The notes under the pieces are model-generated. The model was given only the letters and a program-made list of their open reading frames with translations. It did not search any database and was not told the DNA's origin. Position numbers and translations under genes: made by a program. A stretch of DNA of 64,000 nucleotides from UBA10649 sp963755335. GTDB taxonomy: Bacteria; Actinomycetota; Actinomycetes; S36-B12. The stretch covers positions 434,001-498,000 of the forward strand of contig CAVWJW010000002.1 of assembly GCA_963755335.1 (NCBI GenBank), in the 5' to 3' direction. Position 1 is the stretch's first letter. Each line of letters starts with the position of its first letter. Shown here piece after piece: positions 45,227 through 53,818 of the stretch.

Positions 45227-45940
45227 TCAGAGCAGGAACAACGATCCCAAGGACAGAAGATACGTCGCCGCAACGAGGACCATGTCGATGCGACGAGTCT
45301 GGTTCTTGTCGGCGATCTTTCCCTGGGCGAGAAGGGAGAAGTCGAAGAGCGCGTGCAGGGCGATCGGCAGCCACAGGGTGCCAGAGACGGCGAGGCTGGC
45401 GAAGAGCCCCAGGCCCAGGAGCGTCGACAGGACGACCTGCAGCACCGTTGTCTGCGCGTCCTGACCGTTGAGCGCATTGAGTCCGTGGATGACCCCGAAG
45501 ACGACGGACGACACGACCGCGACCCAGACCGTGGCGAGACCCTGCCCCTGCAGGGCATCCACCAGGTAGCCGCGGACGAGCAGTTCCTCGGACAGGCCTA
45601 CGAGAACGCTGGTCACGAGAGCCACGATGAGGAAGCGGCCGGTGGCGGCTGACCAGTCGGTGCGCGCCAGTCGAACGACGGCGCCGGCCAGCATGACCGC
45701 AGGAACGGCCCAGAGCAGCAGCGCCTCGGAGCGCGGTGCGTACGTGAGCGCCTCGGTCAGCCGACCCGTCAACGCGAGGATGGCGACGAGTGCCGTTGCC
45801 GCGATCGCCACCGGGACGAGGGCGCCCCGCCGCATGTTGGACTCGCTGCTCGCGAAGTCCGTGTACGGGACCCCTGACAGCTTCTGCAGGAAGATCAGGA
45901 CGACGCCGTAGACGACGCACGCGGCAATGGCGACAAGCAC
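45227..45940 (-). CDS. CPBP-family intramembrane metalloprotease
   Basis: A 237-residue membrane protein with about seven helices. The CPBP motifs are present: SEELLVRGYLVDAL (EExxxR), VVFGVIHGLNAL (His) and LPIALHALFDF (second His). These are glutamic/metal proteases related to Rce1. The gene is upstream of the NADP oxidoreductase in the same direction, with a 41-base gap; co-transcription is possible. Confidence 0.85.
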   Translation of the reverse strand: MLVAIAACVVYGVVLIFLQKLSGVPYTDFASSESNMRRGALVPVAIAATALVAILALTGRLTEALTYAPRSEALLLWAVPAVMLAGAVVRLARTDWSAATGRFLIVALVTSVLVGLSEELLVRGYLVDALQGQGLATVWVAVVSSVVFGVIHGLNALNGQDAQTTVLQVVLSTLLGLGLFASLAVSGTLWLPIALHALFDFSLLAQGKIADKNQTRRIDMVLVAATYLLSLGSLFLL

Positions 45941-45985
45941 GACCGGACCCCCATTCGCGAGACGTGCGCCCGCTGGGGCCGAACG

Positions 45986-47011
45986 CTACCGAGCGACGCG
46001 AACAGCCCTCCACAGGCTCGGGGGCACCCCGCGCTCGCGCTTGAAGGCGCGGCTGAACGCCTCCTCCGCGTCGTATCCCACCCGACGGGCCACCGCCGAA
46101 ACGGATAGCTCGGTCGTCGTGAGCAGGTCTTCGGCGAGGTGCATCCGCCACTCGGTCAGATAGCGGATCGGCGATCGACCGAGTACCTCGCGGAAGCGTG
46201 CGTCGAGCAGTGAACGGGACACGGCGACGCGATGCGCGAGGGTCGAGACGGTCCAATGCTGCTCGGGAGCGTTGTGAAGCAGCGACATCGCCGCGTGCAG
46301 GACAGGGTCGTGCACGGCAGCGAGCCAGCCCTGGTCGCCGGCCGGTGCGGACGCCAGGTGCAGCCGAAGCACCTCGACAGGAGCAGCTCGGGCAGGCGGG
46401 ACATCACCACGCCACCCGACGGAGGGGCAGGGTGCGCCTGCTCAAGTGCGTACGCGACGTTCGCCTGCACCCAGTCTCGGGCCGGACCCTCCGGCGGGCG
46501 CACCACGAACACCGGTGGGAAACCGCGGAGGTCCGGGTCGAACAAGGGGATCAGACGAGTGCAGGTAGCCGCAGATGACGTCGGTGAGCTCCCCGTCCGC
46601 GCCATGGCGGATCACGGGCATCTCGTGCCAGGGCGGCATGGCCAGAAGCGTGCTGATCGACACGGTCTCGGTCTCGATTACGCCTCCCATCTGGTGCTGG
46701 TCGCCGTAGGGCAGGACGATCACGTCACCCTTCTGCGCCCAGCGCTTCTCCCCCGGCGCGACGCGGACCCAGCAGGCGCCACTGGCCACGACGTGGAACA
46801 GGATCACTCTGTCGGCATCCGGTCGCAGGATCTTCGCGGTCTGCGGTCCGGTGAGCGACTCGTATGCCCACGGCTCGCGATACTCGGCGCGAAGGAACAC
46901 CGCCCCGCGCAGCCGTAGCCGTTCCAGCGCGGCTTCGGTCAGGCGATCAGGTCGGCTGGTGTCGCGGTCATGGCCAGGCGCCGAGACGCTCACGAAGATC
47001 AAGGGTGTCAT
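45986..47011 (-). CDS. AraC-family regulator with cupin sensor (two frame breaks)
   Basis: The N-terminal part is a cupin_6-type sensor: RLRGAVFLRAEYREPWAYES, VILFHVVASGACWVRV and GDVIVLPYGDQHQMGG. The C-terminal part is the double helix-turn-helix of AraC (WTVSTLAHRVAVSRSLLDAR and LSVSAVARRVGYDAEEAFSR). The frame breaks near 46557 by one extra base and near 46378 by one missing base, with the middle piece (LRGFPPVFVVRPPEGPARDW) in a third frame. The start is uncertain (ATG 47011 used). It is divergent from the DUF4242 gene, with about 38 bases between them, its likely target. Confidence 0.8.
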
Positions 47012-47049
47012 GCACGACCGAGGCCGACAAGGCGATGAAAGGACCAGCA

Positions 47050-47301
47050 ATGCCACTGTTCATGGACATCCACACGATGGACGGACCCGTCACGGCGGAT
47101 GCCGTCGCGCAGGCCCACCAGGCCGACCTGAAGACCCAAGGGCGCTACGGCGTGGACTACAAGAAGTACTGGGTCGACGAGAAGAACGGCAAGATCTTCT
47201 GCCTCGTGGAAGCACCCGACGCAGAGACCGCGGTGTCCGTTCACCGGGAAGCACACGGCCTGGTGGCCGACGCGCTCTTTCCGGTATCCGAAGGGGTCTG
47301 A
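47050..47301 (+). CDS. DUF4242 (nickel-binding) small protein
   Basis: An 83-residue protein matching DUF4242: MDIHTMDGPVTADAVAQAHQ, GVDYKKYWVDEKNGKIFCLV and EAPDAETAVSVHREAHGLVA. A structurally studied Streptomyces relative binds nickel through its His residues; the role is unknown. GAAAGGACCAGCA precedes the ATG. It lies head-to-head with the AraC gene. Confidence 0.85.
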   Translation: MPLFMDIHTMDGPVTADAVAQAHQADLKTQGRYGVDYKKYWVDEKNGKIFCLVEAPDAETAVSVHREAHGLVADALFPVSEGV

Positions 47302-47305
47302 TCGA

Positions 47306-47336
47306 AGGGGGCCCGGCTCGATGGAGTCGGGTCCCC
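47306..47336. terminator. Possible terminator hairpin
   Basis: GGGGGCCCGGCTC and GAGTCGGGTCCCC are nearly complementary with a short loop and lie between the convergent DUF4242 and cupin genes. No T-run is present. Confidence 0.4.
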
Positions 47337-47358
47337 GGGCCGACCTCCCGGTGACCGG

Positions 47359-47853
47359 CTAGTCGAGCGGTAGGGCGGGCGGTGGACCGACGATGTCGAT
47401 GCGGTGGGCAGACGCAGCCGCCATCAGCGAACCGATGTCGAACTCCCACGTCACGGGGACGTCGCCGTGCACCGGAACCCCTGCCTCGCGAACGAAGTCG
47501 GCGAAGCCCGCCGGGGTCGTGACGCTGATGATCCTCGCCGTCGGGCTCATGACGCCGAAAGCGTGCGGCTGCCCGGAGGGCAGGTAGATGGCCCCGCCTG
47601 CGCCCAGTGACAGCCGATCGTCGCCGGCCCACGCCACGATGCTGCCCTCGAGCACGTAGAAGATCTCGGCGTCGTCATGGTGGATGTGCATCGGCGTGAC
47701 ATCGCCACGCTCCCCCCACTGGTCGAGGAGTGCGACTCGGCCCTGCGTCTGGGACGCGTCCAGCACGATGTCGAACGTCGTCCGTCCGGCCCACAGCAAC
47801 CGCTGCCGTTCCTCAGCACGCGAGATGCCGACTCCGGTGGGGAGAACGCTCAT
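47359..47853 (-). CDS. Cupin domain protein
   Basis: A 164-residue single cupin of the quercetin-dioxygenase-like type: DVTPMHIHHDDAEIFYVLEG gives the two His and one Glu of motif 1, and LPSGQPHAFGV the His of motif 2, so a metal site is intact. The C-terminal region (TTPAGFADFVREAG) is typical of small cupins of unknown substrate. The gene is convergent with DUF4242 and divergent from the beta-propeller gene. Confidence 0.85.
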   Translation of the reverse strand: MSVLPTGVGISRAEERQRLLWAGRTTFDIVLDASQTQGRVALLDQWGERGDVTPMHIHHDDAEIFYVLEGSIVAWAGDDRLSLGAGGAIYLPSGQPHAFGVMSPTARIISVTTPAGFADFVREAGVPVHGDVPVTWEFDIGSLMAAASAHRIDIVGPPPALPLD

Positions 47854-47943
47854 GCCGGCATTGAAGCACCAACAGGACACGACCGCTTCATGGGCGTAGT
47901 AATGACCTGAGCCGGATGTGCTGGCCCCAGGAAGGTTCAGGCA

Positions 47944-49061
47944 ATGCGGCGCCGCACGATCTTGACCGCACTCGCGGCAGCGGCATTCGCGGCCAGCGCG
48001 TTGCTCTCCGGCCAGGCCGTCGCGGCGGATTCGATCGTTGCGACGATCGAGACCAGTACCCAGCCCACGGACATGGCTCTGGACTCGTCCAAGGCGCTGC
48101 TGTACGTGCTCGACGCTGGCAAGCCGCTCATCAAGGTGATCAGCACGACCACGAATACGGTGGTCAGCACGATCGAGGTGGTCGAAGGCGCCACCTACCT
48201 CACGCTGGACAGGGTCCGAAACCAGCTGTTCGTGACGAACATCGACGACGCCCTTGGCCCGGGATCCGTGTCGGTGGTCGATCTCGGAGCCGGCACCGTG
48301 ACGAGCACGGCTGGCCTGATCGGCAATCCGAGGATGCCGGTCCTCGACGCCCGTCGAGGACTCCTCTACGTGACGCAGAGTGCAACGGACAACGGCGCCG
48401 GGACCCTCTCGACCGTCGATGCGACGACGAACTCGGTGGTGTTCAGCCAGCCGATCGGCGTGTCCCCCGGCGATCCCGCACTGGACGCGGCGGCGCACCG
48501 TCTGTACGTCCCGATGACGAGCACCGTCGCCGTCTACGACACCGTCTCGAATCACCGGGTCGCCAACGTCAAGGTGGGCAAGTTCCCCGACTTCGTCCTC
48601 CTCGACCCGGCGCATCATCAGTACTTCGCGGTGCGACGGACGCATTGGTGGCCATCGATGCGCGCACGAACAAGGTGAAGGCCACGGTTCGCATGCCCAT
48701 CGCCATCGACCAGGGTCCCCCCACGTTGGATGCCGCCCGACAACGCATGTACATCCCGAGCTGGCCGTACCGCGGTCGCATCACCGTGCTGGACACGCGC
48801 AGCTACAAGGTCACCGCTCGCATCACCGTCGGCTACGCACCGGACGGACCGGTTGTCGACGCGGCCCGGCGCCGGCTGTACGTCCCGGAGTTCGACGAGG
48901 GCGACGGCCACTCGGTGTACGTCATCGACACGAGGACGAACACCGTGATCGACACGCTTCGAGTCGACCGGGGCCCCTCGTCGCCCGCCCTCGATCAGGG
49001 CTCCGGTCGGATCTACGTACCGAGCTGGGTGGAGGGAACAGTGACAGTGATCAACCCGTGA
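47944..49061 (+). CDS. Secreted YVTN/NHL-type beta-propeller protein (one-base frame break)
   Basis: A signal peptide (LTALAAAAFAASALLSGQAVA) is followed by repeated blades of the YVTN type, for example LLYVLDAGKPLIKVISTTTN, DARRGLLYVTQ, RQRMYIPSWPYRGRITVLDT and RRLYVPEFDEGDG. Such propellers bind ligands or cell-surface partners. The frame breaks near 48631 by one missing base; GATDALVAIDARTNKVKATV resumes the next blade. About seven blades are visible in total. Confidence 0.8.
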
Positions 49062-49109
49062 ACGGCACAGCGACGGCATGTACGGCCACCACCGCAAACT
49101 GGAGATGAC

Positions 49110-49776
49110 GTGGCAACACGACGCACGATCACGACGATCATCGGCATGTCCGCTACAGCGCTTCTGCTACTCCCCGCTGGGACACCAGCCACCGCGGCTC
49201 AGCTCGGCGTGCCGTCGGCGACCCGGTGGTATGAAGGGCGGACCGGCACCGTCCAGTGGGCGGTCGGGTCGGAGTTCATGCAGTTGCTGACGGACGGAGG
49301 CGCGACCCTCAATGTCTGCCCCAGCCGCCAAGGTCTCGGTCGACGCCGGCTCCGGAGTGAGCATCGTCTCGATCCCGGTGAGCGGCAACTCCGTCATCCA
49401 GCTCAACGGCCGCGAGAACGGCATGGACGCAGTGAGCACCTGCGTTATCACGGTCACCGGCAACGGCGCCACGGTCGAACTGACAGGACTGTCCTTCACG
49501 GTGGCGACGGCGTACGCGTCGAGCATCGGCGCCTCCAACGGGGACGAGTCCCTCGACCTCGGCACCGGCGCGCGGAAGAAGCTGCCCAAGCAGGCCACGC
49601 GCGGCACGATCACGGCTACCTCACCCGTCATCGTCACGTCGTCCGCCTTCAACGACCTGCTGCGAGCCGGTCCCGTGCCGACGATGACTTCCGATCCCGT
49701 GAACCTGGGCCTCTTCAGGCTCGTCATGAAGGTCAAGGCGATCAAGGAGCCCGTCGTCGAGGACTCGGAGGGCTGA
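49110..49776 (+). CDS. Secreted hypothetical protein (one-base frame break)
   Basis: A signal peptide (GMSATALLLLPAGTPATA) starts a protein of about 222 residues. The mature part is rich in short beta-strand segments (KVSVDAGSGVSIVSIPVSGN, CVITVTGNGATVELTGLSFT). One extra base near 49311 breaks the frame before MSAPAAKVSV. No family is recognised. The GTG at 49110 follows the beta-propeller gene closely and may be co-transcribed. Confidence 0.6.
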
Positions 49777-49821
49777 TCGGGCATCATCACCCGCCTCTCT
49801 CTCCACCATATAGCGCAGCGT

Positions 49822-49840
49822 GGGGCTTGCGGCAAGGCCC
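49822..49840 (+). promoter_or_regulatory. Rifamycin-associated element (RAE)
   Basis: GGGGCTTGCGGCAAGGCCC is an inverted repeat that, from memory, matches the RAE found upstream of rifamycin-responsive genes in actinomycetes. It lies 55 bases before the helR start. A possible -10-like TATAGC lies just upstream at about 49810. Presence of the element is seen; inducibility by rifamycins is inferred from the known system. Confidence 0.75.
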
Positions 49841-49894
49841 TCGCGGGGGTCGAGAATCACCGGCGGAAGACGGTCGTCCCCCGGAGCAGATGAC

Positions 49895-52054
49895 GTGGAG
49901 CACGTGACTACGAGCGCGTTCAACCTTGCCGACCACCTGGCCGCCAAGGCCGATCCATCGCTCATCGCCGGTGACGAGCAGCACTTCACCGCCATCGCCG
50001 TCAGCCTCGACGAGTCGATCAGCGCCCTGGAGCACCGGCTCGAGGCCGCCCTCCGAGCCCCAGGCCGCATCGGCCAGGAGGCCATGGATCGCGACTTGGA
50101 GGTGCATCGACTGTCGGCTCGCCTGCGTGCTCTGAGTCGGTTCGGTCTCGACCTGTGCCTTGGACGCATGGTCACGACGCACGACGCCGAGACGGTGTAC
50201 GTGGGCAGGCTCGGCCTCACCGACACCGAGGGAGGGCGGCTCCTGATCGACTGGCGCTCACCCGCCGCGGAACCGTTCTTCGCGGCGACGCACGCCAATC
50301 CGATGGGCCTGGCCAGCCGCCGCCGCTATCGCTGGACCCACGGGCAGGTCAGCGACTACTGGGACGAGGTGTTCACTGCGGAAGGATTCGAGCAGCACGC
50401 GGCACTCGACGACCAGTCCGCCTTCATCGCGAGCCTGGGCACCGACCGATCGGACCGGATGCGCGACGTGCTGGCCACGATCCAGGCCGACCAGGACGCC
50501 ATCATCCGCGCAGGATCCAGCGGTGCGCTGGTCGTGGACGGCGGACCTGGCACCGGCAAGACCGTCGTGGCGCTTCACCGCACCGCCTACCTCCTGTACT
50601 CCGACCCGCGACTGGGCCACCGCCGCGGTGGCGTGCTGTTCGTGGGCCCGCACGAGCCCTATCTGGCCTACGTGTCCGACGTCCTGCCCAGCCTCGGGGA
50701 GGAGGGGGTGCAGATGAGCACTCTTCAAGGCCTCGTCGCCCAGGACGGTACCGCTCTCAGCGAGACCAACCGGGAGGTGGCGCGGCTGAAGGGCACGGTG
50801 CGCATGGTGCGGGCCATCGACACGGCGGTTGCCTTCTACGAGGAGCCGCCTACGACAGGTATGACCGTGTCGACCGACGTTTCGGACGTGCGGCTCAGCC
50901 CGAGGGACTGGACGGAGGCCTTCGGCTCGGTGGAGCCAGGAGCCCCGCACAACGAGGTGCGAGACGACGTGTGGGAGGCGCTGCTCGAGATCCTGGTCGA
51001 CAAGCATCCCGAGGATGTTCCGAAGGATCAGGTGCGCCGCTCCCTGGCGCGGGACGACGACCTGCGCGCCGCGTTCAACCGCGCATGGCCGCTAATCGAG
51101 GCCGAGGATCTCGTCGGCGATCTCTGGGCGGTCCCTGCGTACCTGCGCCTGTGCGCGCCGTGGCTCAGCACCGACGAGGTCGCGAGCCTGCAGCGCCGGG
51201 ATCCGCAGGCCTGGACGGTCGCCGACCTGCCGTTGCTCGACGCAGCGCGACATCGGCTGGGGGATCGGAGGGCTGCTGGCCGCCGGGGCCGCGCCGCGGC
51301 AGCTGTGTCGGCCCAGAACACGCAGATGGATCGCGTCGTCGAGGAGCTTCTCGTGGCGGACGACGAAGGCATGTTCGCCCAGCTTCGCCAGCCCGGTATC
51401 AGGGACGCCCTCGTCGACGAGGGTGCCCTTCCCTCGTCCGAACGGGACCACCTCGCCGGCCCCTTCGCGCACATCGTCGTCGACGAGGCCCAGGAGCTCA
51501 CCGACGCCGAGTGGCAGATGCTGCTGCGGCGCTGCCCGTCGGGGAGTCTGACCATCGTGGGGGATCGGGCCCAGGCCCGCCACGGATTCGTCGAGTCGTG
51601 GACCGAGCGGCTCGAACGCGTCGGCCTCGATCGAGCGCACGTGAAGTCGTTGAACATCAACTACCGCACCCCGGTCGAGATCATGACCGCTGCCGAGCCC
51701 CTCATCAGGGCCGCTGTGCCCGACGCCAACGTGCCCACCTCCGTGCGCACGACCGGTGTGCCCGTCGAGCACGGGTCCACCGATCAGCTCGAGGCGATCG
51801 TCCACACCTGGCTCGCCGAGCACGACGAGGGGATCGCGTGCGTCATCGGGGCGCCCTGGTTCACGTCGACGCCCCGGGTCAGGTCGTTGACCCCCGAGCT
51901 GTGCAAGGGACTCGAGTTCGATCTGGTGGTCCTCGTCGATCCGCAGTCATTCGGCAGTGGGATCGAGGGAACGGTCGACCAGTACGTGGCGATGACGCGG
52001 GCGACGCAGAAGCTGACGATTCTGATGACTTCGGTGCGCGGAAATATTGCTTGA
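49895..52054 (+). CDS. helR: RNA polymerase recycling motor ATPase HelR
   Basis: A 719-residue superfamily 1 helicase-like ATPase. Walker A is VDGGPGTGKTVVALHR (about 214-229), Walker B is IVVDEAQELTDAEW (about 527-540), and a late motif is NINYRTPVEI. The N-terminal helical region (residues 1-100) would enter the RNA polymerase secondary channel. HelR removes stalled or rifamycin-bound polymerase from DNA and gives rifamycin tolerance in Streptomyces and mycobacteria. GGAG eight bases before GTG 49895 supports this start over GTG 49904. An RAE lies upstream. I see no rifamycin-inactivating enzyme in the window. Confidence 0.88.
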   Translation: MEHVTTSAFNLADHLAAKADPSLIAGDEQHFTAIAVSLDESISALEHRLEAALRAPGRIGQEAMDRDLEVHRLSARLRALSRFGLDLCLGRMVTTHDAETVYVGRLGLTDTEGGRLLIDWRSPAAEPFFAATHANPMGLASRRRYRWTHGQVSDYWDEVFTAEGFEQHAALDDQSAFIASLGTDRSDRMRDVLATIQADQDAIIRAGSSGALVVDGGPGTGKTVVALHRTAYLLYSDPRLGHRRGGVLFVGPHEPYLAYVSDVLPSLGEEGVQMSTLQGLVAQDGTALSETNREVARLKGTVRMVRAIDTAVAFYEEPPTTGMTVSTDVSDVRLSPRDWTEAFGSVEPGAPHNEVRDDVWEALLEILVDKHPEDVPKDQVRRSLARDDDLRAAFNRAWPLIEAEDLVGDLWAVPAYLRLCAPWLSTDEVASLQRRDPQAWTVADLPLLDAARHRLGDRRAAGRRGRAAAAVSAQNTQMDRVVEELLVADDEGMFAQLRQPGIRDALVDEGALPSSERDHLAGPFAHIVVDEAQELTDAEWQMLLRRCPSGSLTIVGDRAQARHGFVESWTERLERVGLDRAHVKSLNINYRTPVEIMTAAEPLIRAAVPDANVPTSVRTTGVPVEHGSTDQLEAIVHTWLAEHDEGIACVIGAPWFTSTPRVRSLTPELCKGLEFDLVVLVDPQSFGSGIEGTVDQYVAMTRATQKLTILMTSVRGNIA

Positions 52055-52086
52055 CTTCTAGTCACTAGAGGTCTAGTAATTAGACC
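52051..52086. promoter_or_regulatory. MarR-type operators at promoter
   Basis: TCTAGTCACTAGA (52057-52069) is a perfect palindrome and GGTCTAGTAATTAGACC (52070-52086) has six-base arms; they are adjacent. A -35 TTGACT (52051-52056) and a weak -10 TAGTAA (52074-52079) span the sites, so a bound repressor would block the ABM-like/MarR operon. The -35 overlaps the helR stop region. The downstream MarR protein is the likely repressor. Confidence 0.55.
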
Positions 52087-52118
52087 AAGGTTCCACCACC
52101 CCATCCTTGGAGGCCATC

Positions 52119-52382
52119 ATGACCACACTCGCAGTTCGCCACACGGTGTCCGACTTCGACACCTGGAAGTCCGCATTCGACGGTCACGCCAGCGTCCGTA
52201 CGGGCCACGGCTCGACCGGCCAGCGCGTCCTGCACGACGGCAACACGGTGCTCGCACTGATCGACTTCCCCGACGCCGCCTCGGTGCAGTCCTTCATGGA
52301 TGATCCGTCGCTGGCCGAGGCCATGCACAAGGGCGGCGTGATCGGCGCACCTGAGATCAGCGTCCTCGTCGAAGCGGCCTAG
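52119..52382 (+). CDS. Small ABM-like alpha/beta-barrel protein, 87 aa
   Basis: An 87-residue protein starting MTTLAVRHTVSDFDTWKSAF with ASVQSFMDDPSLAEAMHKGG near the end, the strand-helix pattern of dimeric alpha+beta barrel proteins (antibiotic-biosynthesis monooxygenase type). GGAGG precedes the ATG. It is the first gene of the MarR-controlled unit. Ligand unknown. Confidence 0.65.
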   Translation: MTTLAVRHTVSDFDTWKSAFDGHASVRTGHGSTGQRVLHDGNTVLALIDFPDAASVQSFMDDPSLAEAMHKGGVIGAPEISVLVEAA

Positions 52383-52408
52383 GAGCAGCCCTGACTAGAC
52401 TTTCCGGA

Positions 52409-52978
52409 ATGGCGAAGAAGGGCTCCACCTCAGGGGGGAGCCCTTCTGCTCGCATCCACACGGCCTCGGACTTCGAACGAGAGTTCCCCGGTGGCAGCGA
52501 GTCCGCCAACGCGAGCGTGGTGGCGTTGGTCCGTACCTACGACGCGCTCATCGGCATGACGAACGACTCGGCGAGCACCTCCAAGCTCTCGGCGGCCGGC
52601 CGGCAGGCGCTGGCGATCATCGAAGGCGCCGGCGGCCCGCTGTCGCCGACCGAGATATCGCAACGCATGTTCGTCACCACCGCTTCGACGACATCACTGC
52701 TCGACACGCTCGAACGTCGGGGCCTGCTGGCTAGGCTGCCGGACCCCGACGACCGTCGGAAGGTCCTCGTCACGTTGACGAACGCCGGACAGCAGGTGGT
52801 GGATGAGTTCCTGCCACGCGTCATCGCGCTGCAGACCGCCGCGCTGAGTGGCCTCAGCGAGGCCGAGCGCAAGCAGCTCCTGAGGCATCTGGCGACCATT
52901 CGAGAGACCGTCGCCGAGATCGACAGCGATAGCGTCGCCAAGGCGGCCCCGCGCCGCGCCAAGCCTCGGCGTTCCTGA
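52409..52978 (+). CDS. MarR-family regulator
   Basis: A 189-residue winged-helix protein: LSPTEISQRMFVTTASTTSL is the recognition region, followed by LDTLERRGLLARLPDPDDRR (wing). The N-terminal tail and basic C-terminal tail (AAPRRAKPRRS) are extra. It lies 26 bases after the ABM-like gene; the palindromes at 52057-52086 are its probable sites. The inducer is unknown. Confidence 0.85.
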   Translation: MAKKGSTSGGSPSARIHTASDFEREFPGGSESANASVVALVRTYDALIGMTNDSASTSKLSAAGRQALAIIEGAGGPLSPTEISQRMFVTTASTTSLLDTLERRGLLARLPDPDDRRKVLVTLTNAGQQVVDEFLPRVIALQTAALSGLSEAERKQLLRHLATIRETVAEIDSDSVAKAAPRRAKPRRS

Positions 52979-53059
52979 CACCCGCCGCGGCCATGGGCTT
53001 GTCCGCTGGCGCTCGGGACGTGACGATAAGCCGGTGACGGCCAACGTCTTCAACGACCT

Positions 53060-53802
53060 ATGAGCACGGCGGGCTGGTCGGCCGCCGAGCCCTACGAACG
53101 ATGCATGGGCCGGTGGAGCCGAGCCCTCAGCACTGCCGTGATCGCCGCGTTGCAGCCACGCGACGGCCTCGCGATGGAACCCGCCTCACTCGTCGCCGTC
53201 GACCCCTCGCCCAGCTACGCGTCGGAAGCACGCGCACGACTCGATGCATCGCGTGCCCACGTGGCACTCGGACGTGCTGAAGCCCTTCCGGTGGTCTCGG
53301 AGTGGCGGACGAAGTCGCCTCCGGGCTGGTCCTCAACTTCACCTCCGAGCCGTTGGCCGCAGTCCACGAGATGCGCAGGGTCCTCAGGCCGGGGGCACGC
53401 GCCACGGCTTACGTGTGGGACTACTCCGGCGGGATGCAGATGCTCCATCGCTTCTGGATGGCCGCCATCGCCGAGGCTCCCGATGCTGCCCATCTTGACG
53501 AGGGGGTGCGCTTTCCGATCTGTCGACCCGGGCAGCTCGCCGCCTGCTTCCGCGCGGCCGGGCTCGCCGACGTCCAGGAGACAACGATAACCATTCCGAC
53601 CTCGTTCGCGAGCGTGGACGACTACTGGGTGCCGTTCTTAGGCGGCCAGGGTCCTGCTCCGTCGTACGTCGCGACCTTGGCGCCGGACGCGATCACGCGA
53701 CTGCGGGACCGTCTGGAGGCGAGCCTTCCCATCGGCGCCGACGGATCCGTCCACCTCACCGCGACCGCTCTGGTCGCCACCGGCCGCAGCCACGCCGTCT
53801 GA
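53060..53802 (+). pseudogene. SAM methyltransferase remnant lacking motif I
   Basis: The protein resembles class I methyltransferases (YERCMGRWSRALSTAVIAAL, VAVDPSPSYASEARARLD, ADEVASGLVLNFTSEPLAAV, VLRPGARATAYVWDY). The SAM-binding glycine motif that should lie between LQPRDG and LVAVDPS is absent, as if about 15-20 residues were deleted. In addition one base is missing near 53300. Loss of motif I would abolish SAM binding, so this is most likely a decaying gene unless both defects are assembly errors. Confidence 0.6.
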
Positions 53803-53818
53803 CGAGGCGCGCTAGGTC

